A DNA stretch of 64,000 bases from Micromonospora marina (GTDB lineage: Bacteria; Actinomycetota; Actinomycetes; Mycobacteriales; Micromonosporaceae), in contig NZ_FMCV01000016.1 of NCBI RefSeq assembly GCF_900091565.1, positions 1-64,000 of the forward strand. Reading direction: 5' to 3'. Under the pieces are notes generated by a model. That model saw nothing but the letters and a program-made list of their open reading frames with translations, did not search any database and was not told the origin of the DNA. Below are positions 17,901 to 26,200 of the stretch, one piece after another (positions within the stretch are counted from its first letter, which is position 1; each line of letters starts with the position of its first letter). The position numbers were made by a program, and so were the translations under genes.

Positions 17901-20201
17901 TTGCCGCTGCCCGCCGACGAGGTGCCGTGGCGCCTCGACGTCACCGAGAAGGGCACGCTGGAGAACCTCGCCCTGCTGCCCGGCCCGGAGGCGGGCGGGG
18001 AGCTGCCGGCGGGCCACGTCCTGGTCGGGATGCGCGCCTCCGGGCTGAACTTCCGCGACGTGGTGCTGGCCCTCGGCATGGTCCCCGACCAGGAGGTGCT
18101 GGGCAACGAGGGCGCCGGCGTGGTGCTCGGCGTGGGGCCGGGCGTCGCCGACCTCACCCCCGGCGACCGGGTGATGGGCATTTTCTCCGGCTCGTTCGCC
18201 TCGGCGGCGGTCACCGACCGCCGGCTGGTCACCCGCATCCCCGACGGCTGGTCCTACACCGACGCCGCCGCCGTGCCCGTGGTCTTCCTGACCGCCTGGT
18301 ACGGGCTGGTGGAGCTGGCCCGGCTGCGCGCGGGCGAGTCCGTGCTCGTGCACGCGGCGGCCGGCGGCGTGGGCATGGCCGCCGTGCAGATCGCCCGCCA
18401 CCTCGGCGCGGAGGTCTACGGCACGGCCGGCCCCGGCAAGTGGCCGGCGCTGCGCGACACCGGCTTCGACGACGCGCACCTCGCCTCCTCCCGCAGCCTC
18501 GACTTCGCCGACGAGTTCGCCCACCGCACCGGCGGGCGGGGCGTCGACGTGGTGCTCAACGCCCTGCGCGGTGAGTACGTCGACGCGTCGCTGCGGCTGC
18601 TCGCCGACGGCGGCCGGTTCGTCGAGATGGGCAAGACCGACAAGCGGGACCCGCGGCGGGTCGCCGCCGACCACCCGGGCGTCAGCTACCAGGTCTTCGA
18701 TCTCATCGAGGCCGGCCCGGAGAAGATCGGCGCGATGCTGGGCGGGCTGATGGCGCTTTTCGCCGCCGGTGCGCTGCGGCCCCTGCCCCGGCGCACCTGG
18801 GACGTGCGGCGCGCCCCCGAGGCGTTCCGCTTCCTCAGCCAGGCCCGGCACGTCGGCAAGCTGGCCCTGAGCATTCCGCAGGCGCCCCGGCTCGACGGCA
18901 CGGTCCTGGTCTCCGGGGCGACCGGCACCCTCGGCGCGCTGCTCTGCCGGCACCTGGTCACCGCGCACGGCGCCCGGCAGCTGCTGCTGGTCAGCCGGCG
19001 CGGCCCGGACGCCGAGGGCGCCGACGAGCTGCTCGCCGACCTGAAGGCGCGCGGCGCGGACGTGTCGATCGTCGCCGCCGACCTGGCCGACCCGGACGCC
19101 GTGGCGGACGTACTGTCCATGGTGGACCGGCGGCACCCGCTGCGCGCCGTCGTGCACGCCGCCGGCGTCCTCGACGACGCCACAGTCGAGTCGCTCACCC
19201 CCGACCGCCTCGCCGCGGTGCTGCGGCCCAAGGTCGACGTGGCGTGGAACCTGCACCGGGCCACCCTCGGCCACGACCTGAGCGCGTTCGTGCTCTTCTC
19301 CGCCGCCGCGGGCGTGTTCGGCGGTCCGGGCCAGGGCAACTACGCCGCCGGCAACGCGTTCCTCGACGCCCTGGCGGAGCACCGGCGGGCCCTCGGCCTG
19401 CCGGCGGTCGCGCTGGCGTGGGGCCGCTGGGCACAGGCCAGCGGCATGACGGGCCATCTCGACTCGGCCGACATCCGCCGCCTCGACCGGGGCGGCATGG
19501 CGGCGCTCTCCGACGCCGAGGGGCTCGCCCTGTTCGATGCTCTCTGGCGCTCGGAGCGGGCGACACTCATGCCCGCCAAGATCGTCACCGGCGTGGCCGC
19601 GCCCGGGTCGCCCGTACACCCGCTGCTGACCAACCTGGTCCGCGCCGCCGGCCGCCGGGCCGCGGCCGGCGAGGCCGCCGACGGGCAGGCGTACGCCGAG
19701 ACGCTGCGCGCCCTGCCCGACGACAAGCGGGTACGCGCCCTGCGCGACCTGGTGCTGGCGCACGTGGCGGTCGTCCTCGGCCACGGCGACCCGGCCGGCA
19801 TCGAGCCGACCCGCGCGTTCCGGGAGCTCGGCTTCGACTCGCTGACCGCCGTGGAGCTACGCAACCGGCTCGGCGCGGCCACCGGGCTGCGGCTGCCGGC
19901 GACGCTGGTCTTCGACAACCCGACGCCCGAGGCGCTCGCCGTCCACCTGGCCGGGCAGTTCGCCCCGGTGAGCCCGCCCGGCGAGCCGTCGGCGGCGGGC
20001 CGGGAACTCGACCGGCTGGAGGCGGCGCTCGTCGGGCTGGACCCGGCCGACGACGAGTTCCGCCGGATCACCGACCGGCTGCACGGCCTGCTGGGCCGGC
20101 TGACCGAGCGGCAGGCGGACGCGGACGGCGACGACGACCTGGAGTCGGCCACCGCCGAGAACATCTTCGACCTGATCGACCGCGAGCTGGAGACGTCGTG
20201 A
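8991..20201 (+). CDS. Type I modular polyketide synthase, modules C and D (D fully reducing)
   Basis: The protein has 3736 residues. ATG 8991 is chosen because it begins a typical docking coiled coil (MADEDRLREYLTRVV...) about 33 residues before the KS, and no in-frame start codon lies just upstream. The ribosome site is weak (GCGAGA, 8981-8986). Domains by residue: KS 34-458, malonyl AT 474-913, KR 936-1440, ACP 1465-1560 (Ser 1517), KS 1577-2004, methylmalonyl AT 2022-2467, dehydratase (DH) 2487-2760, enoylreductase (ER) about 2980-3297, KR 3303-3537, ACP 3571-3657 (Ser 3617), and a docking tail ending IFDLIDRELETS. Module C should leave a hydroxyl. Module D should leave a methyl-branched saturated unit and is the only such module in the window. 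The D ketoreductase has Ala where the catalytic Ser is expected. Gene 3 follows after 46 bases. Confidence 0.97.
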   Translation: MADEDRLREYLTRVVAELQQTRQRLREVTAEESEPVAIVAMSCRYPGGISSPEELWEFVSSGGDAIGDFPTDRGWDLDRLYHADPDNAGTSYTTAGGFLRDAGQFDAALFGISPREAVAMDPQQRLLLEVTWELFERAGIAPLSLRGSRSGVFVGTSGQDYAAVLHRAPGVEGYVLTGTAASVVSGRLAYTFGLEGPSVTVDTACSSASVAIHLACQALRQRECGLALAGGATVLATPGPFVEFSRQRGLAADGRCKSFAASADGTGWSEGVGMLLLERLSDARRNGHPVLGVIRSSAVNSDGASNGLTAPNGPSQQRVIRQALAGAKLTPDLVDVVEAHGTGTTLGDPIEAQALLATYGRERGDAAPLLLGSIKSNIGHTQAAAGIAGVIKMVLAMRHGVVPATLHVDEPTPHVDWAAGAVTLVTEATPWPAVDRPRRAAVSSFGMSGTNTHLILEQPEPAGVEADHPVAPAPVLLTGRTRTALRRQAERWSAYVADDAHLRPADVAWTSAVSRSPLEHRAVVLADDRDGLLAALHALADDRPAPGLVTGAAADRGGVAFLFSGQGAQRAGAGRELYEAYPVFAEALDEVCGHLDHRLPRPLKPLLFAEPGTAEADLLDQTVFTQAALFAVEVALHRLLGSWGLAPDVVAGHSVGELTAAHVAGVLSLDDACALVAARGRLMQDLPTGGAMLAVAADEARVAESIAALTGRVAVAAVNGPDAVVVSGDAAAIDELAELWTGRGVKVRRLRVSHAFHSPLMEPMLAEFAAVAARLDLRAPTLPVVSNVTGELADPAQLTDPGYWVRHVREAVRFADGVRALRAHGVGTFVEVGPDAVLTASVQETLAGIETDAVDAASAVVVPVLRRDRPDRRALLAALARLHVAGTPPHWADVLAGRLVDLPTYPFEGQHYWVPAEAPADDTTTGGAGALDRRFWAAVERADLDALRDTLAVTDTAAAESLRTLLPVLADWRRQRQEHSVLDGWRYREEWQVAPEPASARLAGTWLLALPADDADDPAARAVRAALTGAGADVLPLTVEPDADRAGLAAALAGTEPTGVVSLLAGEPRTADGTVLPGLAATLALVQALGDAGVAAPLWLVTRGAVAAASYDRLADPAQAAIWGLGRVVGVEAPHRWGGLVDLPSDPDDRAAFRLAAILTGSTGEDQLAVRGPGVFARRLVRAALGDRPPARRFTPTGTALITGGTGGLGARAARWLAAAGAEHVVLVSRRGPDAPGAAELEAELAGLGARVTVAACDIADRAALADLLDRVESDGPPVRTVVHTAGVAQSTPLAEVTPAELAEVTVGKTAGATHLAGLLADRELDAFVVYSSIAATWGSGGQAGYAAGNAYLDALVRRRRADGRAGTAIAWGPWSDGGMHAADAERNLRRRGLPAMDPAVAVAALQQALDHDDVTVTVADVDWTRFAPAYASARRRPLLEGVPEARAALDGGAAADDGDDGPAATLRRRLAALTPARREEIVADLVRELAADVLGHDGGAAAVGATTAFRDLGFDSLTAVELRNRLVAATGQALPTTLVFDHPTPVVLSRFLLAGLFGADAGAAPAAVPAAVGDDEPVAIVATACRYPGGVDGPERLWRLVADGVDAIGDFPTDRGWDLDRLYDPDPANPGTTYADKGGFLHGAGEFDAGFFGISPREAAAMDPQQRLLLEVSWEVVERAGVEPGVLRGSRTGVFVGTNGQDYGALLMAAGEQAEGFGATGNAASVVSGRVAYALGLEGPAVSVDTACSSSLVALHLAVQSLRRGECDLALAGGVTVMATPGTFFEFSRQRGLAADGRCKAFAAGADGTGWGEGVGVLLVERLSDARRNGHEVLAIVRGSAVNQDGASNGLTAPNGPSQQRVIRQALVDARLGSADVDVVEAHGTGTTLGDPIEAQALLATYGQGREGGEPLLLGSVKSNIGHTQAASGVAGVIKMVLAMREGVVPATLHVDEPSPHIDWTSGAVELVTQSRPWPVVDRARRAAVSSFGMSGTNAHVIIEQADGMAEVVAPVEHGPGLVASDVVVWPVSARSKSALAGQAARLADFLRERGDGGAGQLRRTAGAVVDAAAVGWSLAVTRSVFDQRAAVVGSGMEELLAGLDALASGSPAGNVVTGMAAGTGAVFVFPGQGAQSVRMAAGLVGRTPVFDARLGECQRALAPYLDVDLVAVLTGEDESWLARVEVVQPVLWAVGMALAAVWQHVGVVPVAVVGHSQGEIGAACVAGILSLEDAARAVALRSRALTVLRGTGAMASVDLSAEAVAERLSGFPGVGVAAVNGPSTVVVSGPPQPVADLVAACQVDGVRARLIPVDYASHSVAVREVAEGLRADLAGVTPRPGNVRMVSTVTGDWVDPFSMTADYWYDNLRQTVRFDAAVRVAVGAGHTTFVEISPHPVLTMPVTAILDDAGVTGHILGSLRRGDDDPMRLLTNLATAHTIGLPVDLTAVLAETGVVALPTYAFERGRYWLDAPAHLVRDVGSAGLQDTGHPLLSAAVPVADDGTVVLTGRLSVRTHPWLADHAVGGAVIVPGTGVVDMVVRAGDEVDAGQVGDLTLINPLVLPATGAVQVQVRVGPPADSGERSVTVHSRPEEDADAEWTRHAEGLLLPQLPAPAAVPGQWPPADAVEVDADLDAWYVQTAEGGLGYGPSFRGLRRVWRGDGEVYAEVALPEEVSADASRFGLHPALFDAALQAGGVTALLGDAADTPGAGWMPFAFRSVALHAHGATRLRARLRPLGPDTVAVTLADTAGQPVATVESLTFRPVAAGRADEAAALRRTSVFHLDWTPLTDTGAAAGEARWALLGDDTLGLAGALAAAGQPVRSHADLAALVAEIGESGDVPDVVLDLRSGAESDPQRAAEAAHDAARDALALVRQWLGEPRLERSRLVLHTRGAVGAAPGEAPCDLAQASLWGLVRSAQSEHPGRFTLLDTDDAAASLAAVPAAVASGEPQLALRDGAPLVPRLARACDAGVLPLPADEVPWRLDVTEKGTLENLALLPGPEAGGELPAGHVLVGMRASGLNFRDVVLALGMVPDQEVLGNEGAGVVLGVGPGVADLTPGDRVMGIFSGSFASAAVTDRRLVTRIPDGWSYTDAAAVPVVFLTAWYGLVELARLRAGESVLVHAAAGGVGMAAVQIARHLGAEVYGTAGPGKWPALRDTGFDDAHLASSRSLDFADEFAHRTGGRGVDVVLNALRGEYVDASLRLLADGGRFVEMGKTDKRDPRRVAADHPGVSYQVFDLIEAGPEKIGAMLGGLMALFAAGALRPLPRRTWDVRRAPEAFRFLSQARHVGKLALSIPQAPRLDGTVLVSGATGTLGALLCRHLVTAHGARQLLLVSRRGPDAEGADELLADLKARGADVSIVAADLADPDAVADVLSMVDRRHPLRAVVHAAGVLDDATVESLTPDRLAAVLRPKVDVAWNLHRATLGHDLSAFVLFSAAAGVFGGPGQGNYAAGNAFLDALAEHRRALGLPAVALAWGRWAQASGMTGHLDSADIRRLDRGGMAALSDAEGLALFDALWRSERATLMPAKIVTGVAAPGSPVHPLLTNLVRAAGRRAAAGEAADGQAYAETLRALPDDKRVRALRDLVLAHVAVVLGHGDPAGIEPTRAFRELGFDSLTAVELRNRLGAATGLRLPATLVFDNPTPEALAVHLAGQFAPVSPPGEPSAAGRELDRLEAALVGLDPADDEFRRITDRLHGLLGRLTERQADADGDDDLESATAENIFDLIDRELETS
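9090..13668 (+). other. Module C: KS - AT(malonyl) - KR(A1-type) - ACP
   Basis: KS Cys is at 9603 in DTACSSASV, with Ala in place of the usual third Ser. AT Ser is at 10950 (GHSVG), and HAFHS at 11250-11264 predicts malonyl-CoA. The KR has TGGTGGLG (12597-12620), Ser 12987, Trp 13002 and Tyr 13026. It lacks LDD and has Gln rather than His three residues before Tyr, so A1-type. ACP Ser is at 13539. Expected outcome: an acetate unit with an A-type hydroxyl. Confidence 0.92.
13719..19962 (+). other. Module D: KS - AT(methylmalonyl) - DH - ER - KR(B-type) - ACP
   Basis: KS Cys is at 14235. AT Ser is at 15630 (GHSQGE), and VDYASHS at 15921-15941 predicts methylmalonyl-CoA. The DH has His 16545 in HxxxGxxxxP and Asp 17046 in HPALFDAALQ. 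The ER has cofactor motif GGVGMA (within 18351-18389) and Val 18081 (GMVPD), where Tyr marks the 2S class, so a 2R methyl is predicted. The KR has SGATGTLG (18912-18935), LDD (19170-19178) and Tyr 19341, but Ala 19302 where Ser is expected. ACP Ser is at 19839. Expected outcome: a saturated methyl-branched unit, if the KR works. Confidence 0.9.
13973..14119 (+). repeat. 147-base perfect repeat in KS-D (partner in KS-G)
   Basis: Base-for-base identical to 29799-29945. A second perfect stretch follows at 14147-14317 (171 bases, matching 29973-30143). Identity includes third codon positions, and both copies use TTG and other codons uncommon elsewhere in the genes. Confidence 0.9.
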
Positions 20202-20251
20202 GCACCAGCCGCAACGACATCGGCATGCCGAGTGAGGTAGGTCCACGGTGA
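20198..20251 (+). other. 17-codon bridging mini-ORF between genes 2 and 3
   Basis: GTG 20198 overlaps the gene 2 stop (GTGA) and has GGAG at 20189-20192 in front. The frame runs 17 codons and its TGA (20249-20251) overlaps the GTG start of gene 3. It could relay ribosomes between the two large genes, or be chance in GC-rich DNA. The peptide itself (begins VSTSRNDIG) shows no recognisable feature. Confidence 0.25.
20234..20241 (+). promoter_or_regulatory. Ribosome binding site of gene 3
   Basis: GAGGTAGG lies 6 bases before GTG 20248 and supports that start. Confidence 0.75.
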
Positions 20252-23200
20252 GCAACGAGGACGAGAGGTACGTCGAGTACCTGAAGCGTACGACCTCGGA
20301 GCTGCGGCGTACCCGGCGTCGGCTGCGCGAGCTGGAGAGCCGGGACTCCGAGCCCATCGCCATCGTGGCGATGAGCTGCCGCTACCCGGGTGGCGTCGAC
20401 AGCCCCGAGGCGCTGTGGCAGCTCGTGCACGACGGCGGCGACGGGATCGGGCCGTTCCCCGCCGACCGGGGCTGGGACCTGGAGAACCTCTTCCACCCCG
20501 ATCCCGACCACCCGGGCACCAGTTACGTGCGCGAGGGCGGCTTCGTCTACTCCGCCGCCGACTTCGACGCCGACCTGTTCGGCATCTCGCCCCGCGAGGC
20601 CGTCGCCATGGACCCGCAGCAGCGGCTGCTGCTGGAGGCATCCTGGGAGGCGTTCGAGCGGGCCGGGCTGCCGCTGCCGGCCGTCCGGGGCAGCCGTGCC
20701 GGCGTCTTCGTCGGGGCGTCGTCGCACGGCTACGACGGCATGATGGCGCAGGCCGAGAACGGCGAGGGCCACCTGCTCACCGGCAACGCCACGAGTGTCA
20801 TCTCCGGCCGCGTCGCGTACACCCTCGGGCTGGAGGGGCCGGCGGTCACCGTCGACACCGCCTGCTCGTCCTCGCTCGTCGCCATCCACCTGGCCGCGCA
20901 GGCCCTGCGCAACGGCGACTGCGAGCTGGCCCTGGCGGGCGGCGTGACGGTGATGCCCACCCCGGCGGTCTTCGTCGGCTTCAGCCGGCAGCGCGGTCTC
21001 GCCGCCGACGGGCGGTGCAAGGCGTTCGCCGCCGCCGCGGACGGCACCTCGTGGTCCGAGGGCGTCGGCATGCTGCTGCTCACCCGGCTCTCCGACGCGC
21101 AGCGGCACGGCTACCCGGTGCTCGCCGTGGTACGCGGTAGCGCGGTCAACTCCGACGGCGCGTCCAACGGGCTCAGCGCCCCGCACGGCCCCTCCCAGGT
21201 GCGGGTCATCCGCCAGGCCCTCGGCAACGCCCGGCTCACGCCCGATCAGGTCGACGTGGTGGAGGCGCACGGCACGGGCACCCGGCTCGGCGACCCCATC
21301 GAGGCGCAGGCGCTGCTGGCCACGTACGGGCAGGACCGCGACGAGGCCGCGCCGCTGCTACTCGGGTCGGTGAAGTCGAACATCGGTCACGCCCAGGCCG
21401 CCGCCGGCGTGGCCGGTGTGATCAAGATGGTGATGGCGATGCGGCACGGCGTCGTGCCGCCCACCCTGCACGTCGACGAGCCGTCCCCGCAGATCGACTG
21501 GACCGCCGGGGCCGTCACCATCGCCACCGCCGCCACGCCGTGGCCGGCCGTGGACCGGCCGCGCCGGGCCGCCGTGTCGTCGTTCGGCGTCTCCGGCACC
21601 AACGCGCACACCATCATCGAGCAGGCCCCGGCTCCCGCCGAGACCGAGACCGAGCCCGAGCCGAGGGGCCCGGCGGTCCGCACGGTGGCCCCCGTGCTGC
21701 TCTCCGCCCGCTCCGACGCCGCGCTCGCCGCCCAGGCGGGCCGCTGGGCCGCCCGGTTCGCCGACGACGACACCCTGCGCCCGCTCGACGTGGCCTTCTC
21801 GTCGGTGACCTCCCGCTCCACCCTGGACCGCCGCGCCGTACTGTCCGCGACCGGCCGCAACGACCTGCTCGCGGGGCTGCGCGCCCTCGCCGCCGGGGAA
21901 CCGGCCGGCACCGTCGTGCTCGGCGCCGGCGCGCCGCGCGGCCAACTCGCGGTCCTCTTCTCCGGTCAGGGTGCGCAGCGTGCCGGCATGGGCCGCGAAC
22001 TGTACGCCGAGTTCCCTGTCTTCGCCGCCGCCCTCGACGAGGCGTGCGGGCACCTGGACAGGGCCCTGCCGCGCCCCCTGCGCGAGGTGCTCTTCGCCGA
22101 GTCGGGTTCGGTCGAGGCGGAGTTGTTGGACCGGACGGTGTTCACGCAGGCCGGGCTGTTCGCCGTCGAGGTGGCGTTGTTCCGGCTGGTCGAGTCCTTC
22201 GGCGTCGCCCCCGACCTGGTCGGCGGCCACTCGGTCGGCGAGGTCACGGCCGCGCACGTGGCCGGGGTGTTGTCGCTGGAGCACGCCTGCGCGTTGGTGG
22301 CGGCGCGGGGCCGGTTGATGCAGGCGTTGCCCGCCGGTGGTGGGATGCTGGCCGTCGCGGCGGCTGAGGCCGAGGTGGCGGCCACCCTGGACGGGTTGGC
22401 CGGTGTGGGGATCGCGGCCGTGAACGGGCCCGCGTCGGTCGTGGTCTCCGGCGCCGTCGAGGCCCTCGACGAGGTGGAGCGGGTCTGGCGTGAGCGGGGC
22501 GTCCGCACACGTCGGCTCGCGGTCAGTCATGCGTTCCACAGTCCGTTGATGGAGCCGATGCTCGTCCGGTTCCGCGCGGTGCTCGACAAGCTCACCTTCG
22601 CCGCGCCGTCGCTGCCGGTCGTGTCGAACGTGACCGGGGCGCCGGCCGACACCGACGAGATCCGCACGCCCGACTACTGGGTGCGGCACGTGCGCGAGGC
22701 CGTACGTTTCGCCGACGGGGTGGCGGCGCTGCGCGCTGCCGGGGTGGACACGTTCCTGGAGGTCGGCCCGCGTAGCGTGCTGACCGCGATGGTCGGCGAC
22801 ATCCTGCCCGCCGAGGACGCCGTGCTGGCCGTCGCCGCGCAGCGCGCGGACCGGCCCGCCGTGCACGGGCTGCTGGCCGGGCTGGCCGAGTTGCATGTGC
22901 ACGGGGCGGCCGTCGACTGGCGGCAGTGGTTCGTCGACACCGGCGCGCGGCGGGTGGACCTGCCCACGTACGCGTTCCAGCACCAGCGCTACTGGCCCGA
23001 GGCCGGCGGCAGCGCCGTGACCGCCGTGCCGGGCGACGCCGCCGAGGGAGACTTCTGGGCGGCCGTCGAGCGTGGCGACCTGACCGGGGTCGCCGCCCAC
23101 CTGGCCGTGCAGGACGATCCCGCGGCAGTGGAGGCCCTCGCCCCGGCCGTACCGGTGCTGTCGTCGTGGCGGCGGGCCCGGCAACGCGACGCCGTGGTGG

Positions 23201-26200
23201 ACGGCTGGACCTACCGGGTCGAGTGGGAGCCCGTACGCCCCGCCGCCGTGCCGGCGCTGACCGGCCGCTGGCTCGTCGTCACCGCCGACAACGACGACGC
23301 CGGGGCGGCCGGCACGCTGACCGGTGCCGGCGCGCCCGTCGACACCCTGACCGTCGCCCCGGGCGTCGATCGCGCCGAGCTGACCGGACTGCTGCACGGC
23401 CACGGCGAGCAGGGCTGGACCGGCGTGCTCTGCGTGCTGCCCGCGACCGACCGGGCGCTGCCGGACGCCCCGGCCGTCTCCGTCGGCGCCGCGCTGCTGC
23501 TCACCCTCACCCAGGCGCTCGCCGACGCCGGACTGCCCGGCCGGCTCTGGTGCCTCACCCGGGGTGCCGTGCGCGCCGGGGCCGGCGAGACCCTCACCGA
23601 CCCGTGGGCCGCCCTGGCCTGGGGCCTCGGGCGGGTCGTCGCCCTCGAACAGCCGGACCGCTGGGGCGGACTGGTCGACCTGCCCGCCCGCGCCGACCGC
23701 GCCACGGCCGCCGCGCTGCTCGCCGTCCTCGCCGACGCCGGGCACGACCAGGTGGCGATCCGCCCCCAGGGCGTCCTCGGCCGGCGGCTGGTGCCGGCCG
23801 TGCCGCCCGTGGGTGCGGGTTGGCGGCCTGCCGGGACGGTGCTGGTGACCGGTGGTACGGGTGCGTTGGGTCGGCATGTGGCGCGCTGGTTGCTGGCGAA
23901 CGGGGCCGGTGAGGTGGTGCTGGCTTCGCGGCGGGGTCCGGGGGCGCCGGGTGCGGCGGAGTTGGTGGCCGAGTTGGGTGCGGTGCGGGTGGTGGCGTGT
24001 GACGTCACCGACCGGGTGGCGGTCGAGGCTCTGGTCTCCGGGCTGCCGGAGCTGACCGCCGTCGTGCACACCGCCGGCGTGATCGACGACGGCGTCCTCG
24101 ACGGGCTCGACCTGACCCGGATGCAGGCCGTCCTCGACGGCAAGGTCCGCGCCGCCCGGGTCCTGCACGAGGCCACCGCCCACCGCGACCTCGACGCGTT
24201 CGTGTTCTTCTCCTCCCTCGCCGGCGTCATCGGCAGTGCCGGGCAGGGCAACTACGCGGCGGCCAACGCCTATCTCGACGCGTTCGCGGCCTGGCGACGC
24301 GACCAGGGCCTGCCCGCCACCGCCATCGCCTGGGGCGCCTGGGCCGAGGACGGCATGGCCGCCGCGCTGACCGCCCGGCTCGCCCGGGGCGGCGTCGACG
24401 CGCTCCCCGCCGCCGAGGCCGTCACCGCCCTCGGCCGGCTGGTCAACACCGCCGAACCGGCGGTCACCGTCGCCGCCGTCGACTGGGGACGCCTCGCCGC
24501 CTCCTGGGGCCGGCCCACGCCACTGATCGCCGCGCTGCCCGGGGTGCCCGCCGTGCCCACCGGCCCCGCCCGCGCCGTGGTGGTCGGCCGGTCCCTGCCG
24601 CAGCTCGCCGACCTCGTACGCACCCAGGCCGCCGTCGTGCTCGGCTACCCGGCCGGCCAGCCGCTGCCCGAGCGCACCTTCCGTGACCTCGGCTTCGACT
24701 CGCTCACCGCCGTCGAGCTGCGCAACCGGCTGACCGCCGAGACCGGCATGACCCTGCCCGCCACGCTGGTCTTCGATCACCCCACAGTCGCCGAACTCGC
24801 CGCCCACCTGTACGGCCTCACCGCCGGGCACACCACCGGTGAGGTGGTCGCCGACGGCACCGGCCGCGACCGCGAACCGATCGCCATCGTCGCGATGAGC
24901 TGCCGCTTCCCCGGCGGGGTCACCTCGCCCGAGCAGCTCTGGGACCTGCTGGCCACCGGCACCGACGCGCTGAGCCTGATGCCCGGCGAGCGCGGCTGGA
25001 ACCTCGCCGAGCTGTACCACCCCGACCCCGAGCATCTCGGTACCAGCTACGTCCGGGAGGGCGGCTTCGTCGCCGGCGCCGGCGAGTTCGACCCGGCGTT
25101 CTTCGGCATCAGCCCTCGCGAGGCCCTCGCCATGGACCCGCAGCAGCGGCTGCTGCTGGAGGCCACCTGGGAGGCGTTCGAGCGGGCCCGGATCGACCCG
25201 ACCGCCCTGCGCGGCAGCCGCACCGGCGTGTACGTCGGCACCAACGGCCAGGACTACGGCTCGCTGCTGATGGCCACCGGGGACGTCGACGAGAACTACC
25301 TCGCCACCGGCACCTCCGCCAGCGTCATCTCCGGCCGGCTGGCGTACACCTTCGGACTGCACGGCCCGGCCGTCACCGTCGACACGGCCTGCTCGTCGTC
25401 GCTGGTCGCGATGCACCTGGCCGCGCAGGCCCTGCAAACGGGGGAGTGTGACCTCGCCCTGGCCGGCGGCGCCACCGTGATGGCCACCCCCGGCATCTTC
25501 GTCGGCTTCTCTCGCCAGCGCGGTCTCGCCGCTGACGGCCGGTGCAAGCCGTTCGCCGGGGCCGCGGACGGCACCGGCTGGGGCGAGGGCGTCGGCCTGC
25601 TGGTGCTCCAGCGGCTCTCCGACGCCCGCCGCGACGGCAACCCGGTCCTCGCCGTGCTGCGCGGCAGCGCCGTCAACTCCGACGGCGCGTCAAACGGCCT
25701 CACCGCCCCCAACGGCCCCGCCCAGCAGCGGGTGATCCGGCAGGCCCTCGCGAACGCCGGACTCACCGCCGAGCAGGTGGACGCCGTCGAGGCGCACGGC
25801 ACCGGCACCACCCTCGGCGACCCGATCGAGGCGCAGGCCCTCATCGCCACGTACGGCCAGGACCGGCCCGCCGACCGGCCGCTCTGGCTCGGCTCGATCA
25901 AGTCGAACATCGGGCACACGCAGGCGGCGGCGGGTGTGGCCGGGGTGATGAAGATGGTGCTGGCGATGCGGCACGGGGTGCTGCCGCCCACGCTGCACGT
26001 GGACGAGCCCACCCCGCACGTCGACTGGAGCGCCGGCAGCGTCGAACTGCTCACCTCCGCCCGTCCGTGGGAGCCCGCCGACGGCGTACGCCGCGCCGCC
26101 GTCTCCTCGTTCGGGATCAGCGGCACCAACGTGCACACCATCCTCGAACAGGCCCCCGCCGACGAGCCGGAGCCCGGACCGGCGGCCGACGTGCCGACCG

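Noticed and set aside
10416..19784. Very long open frame on the minus strand (over 3000 codons)
   Set aside because: It is the antisense shadow of gene 2. With nearly every third codon position G or C, stop codons are rare on the opposite strand. The translation is Gly/Arg/Ala/Pro/Val-rich low complexity without any domain, while the plus strand encodes clear PKS domains.
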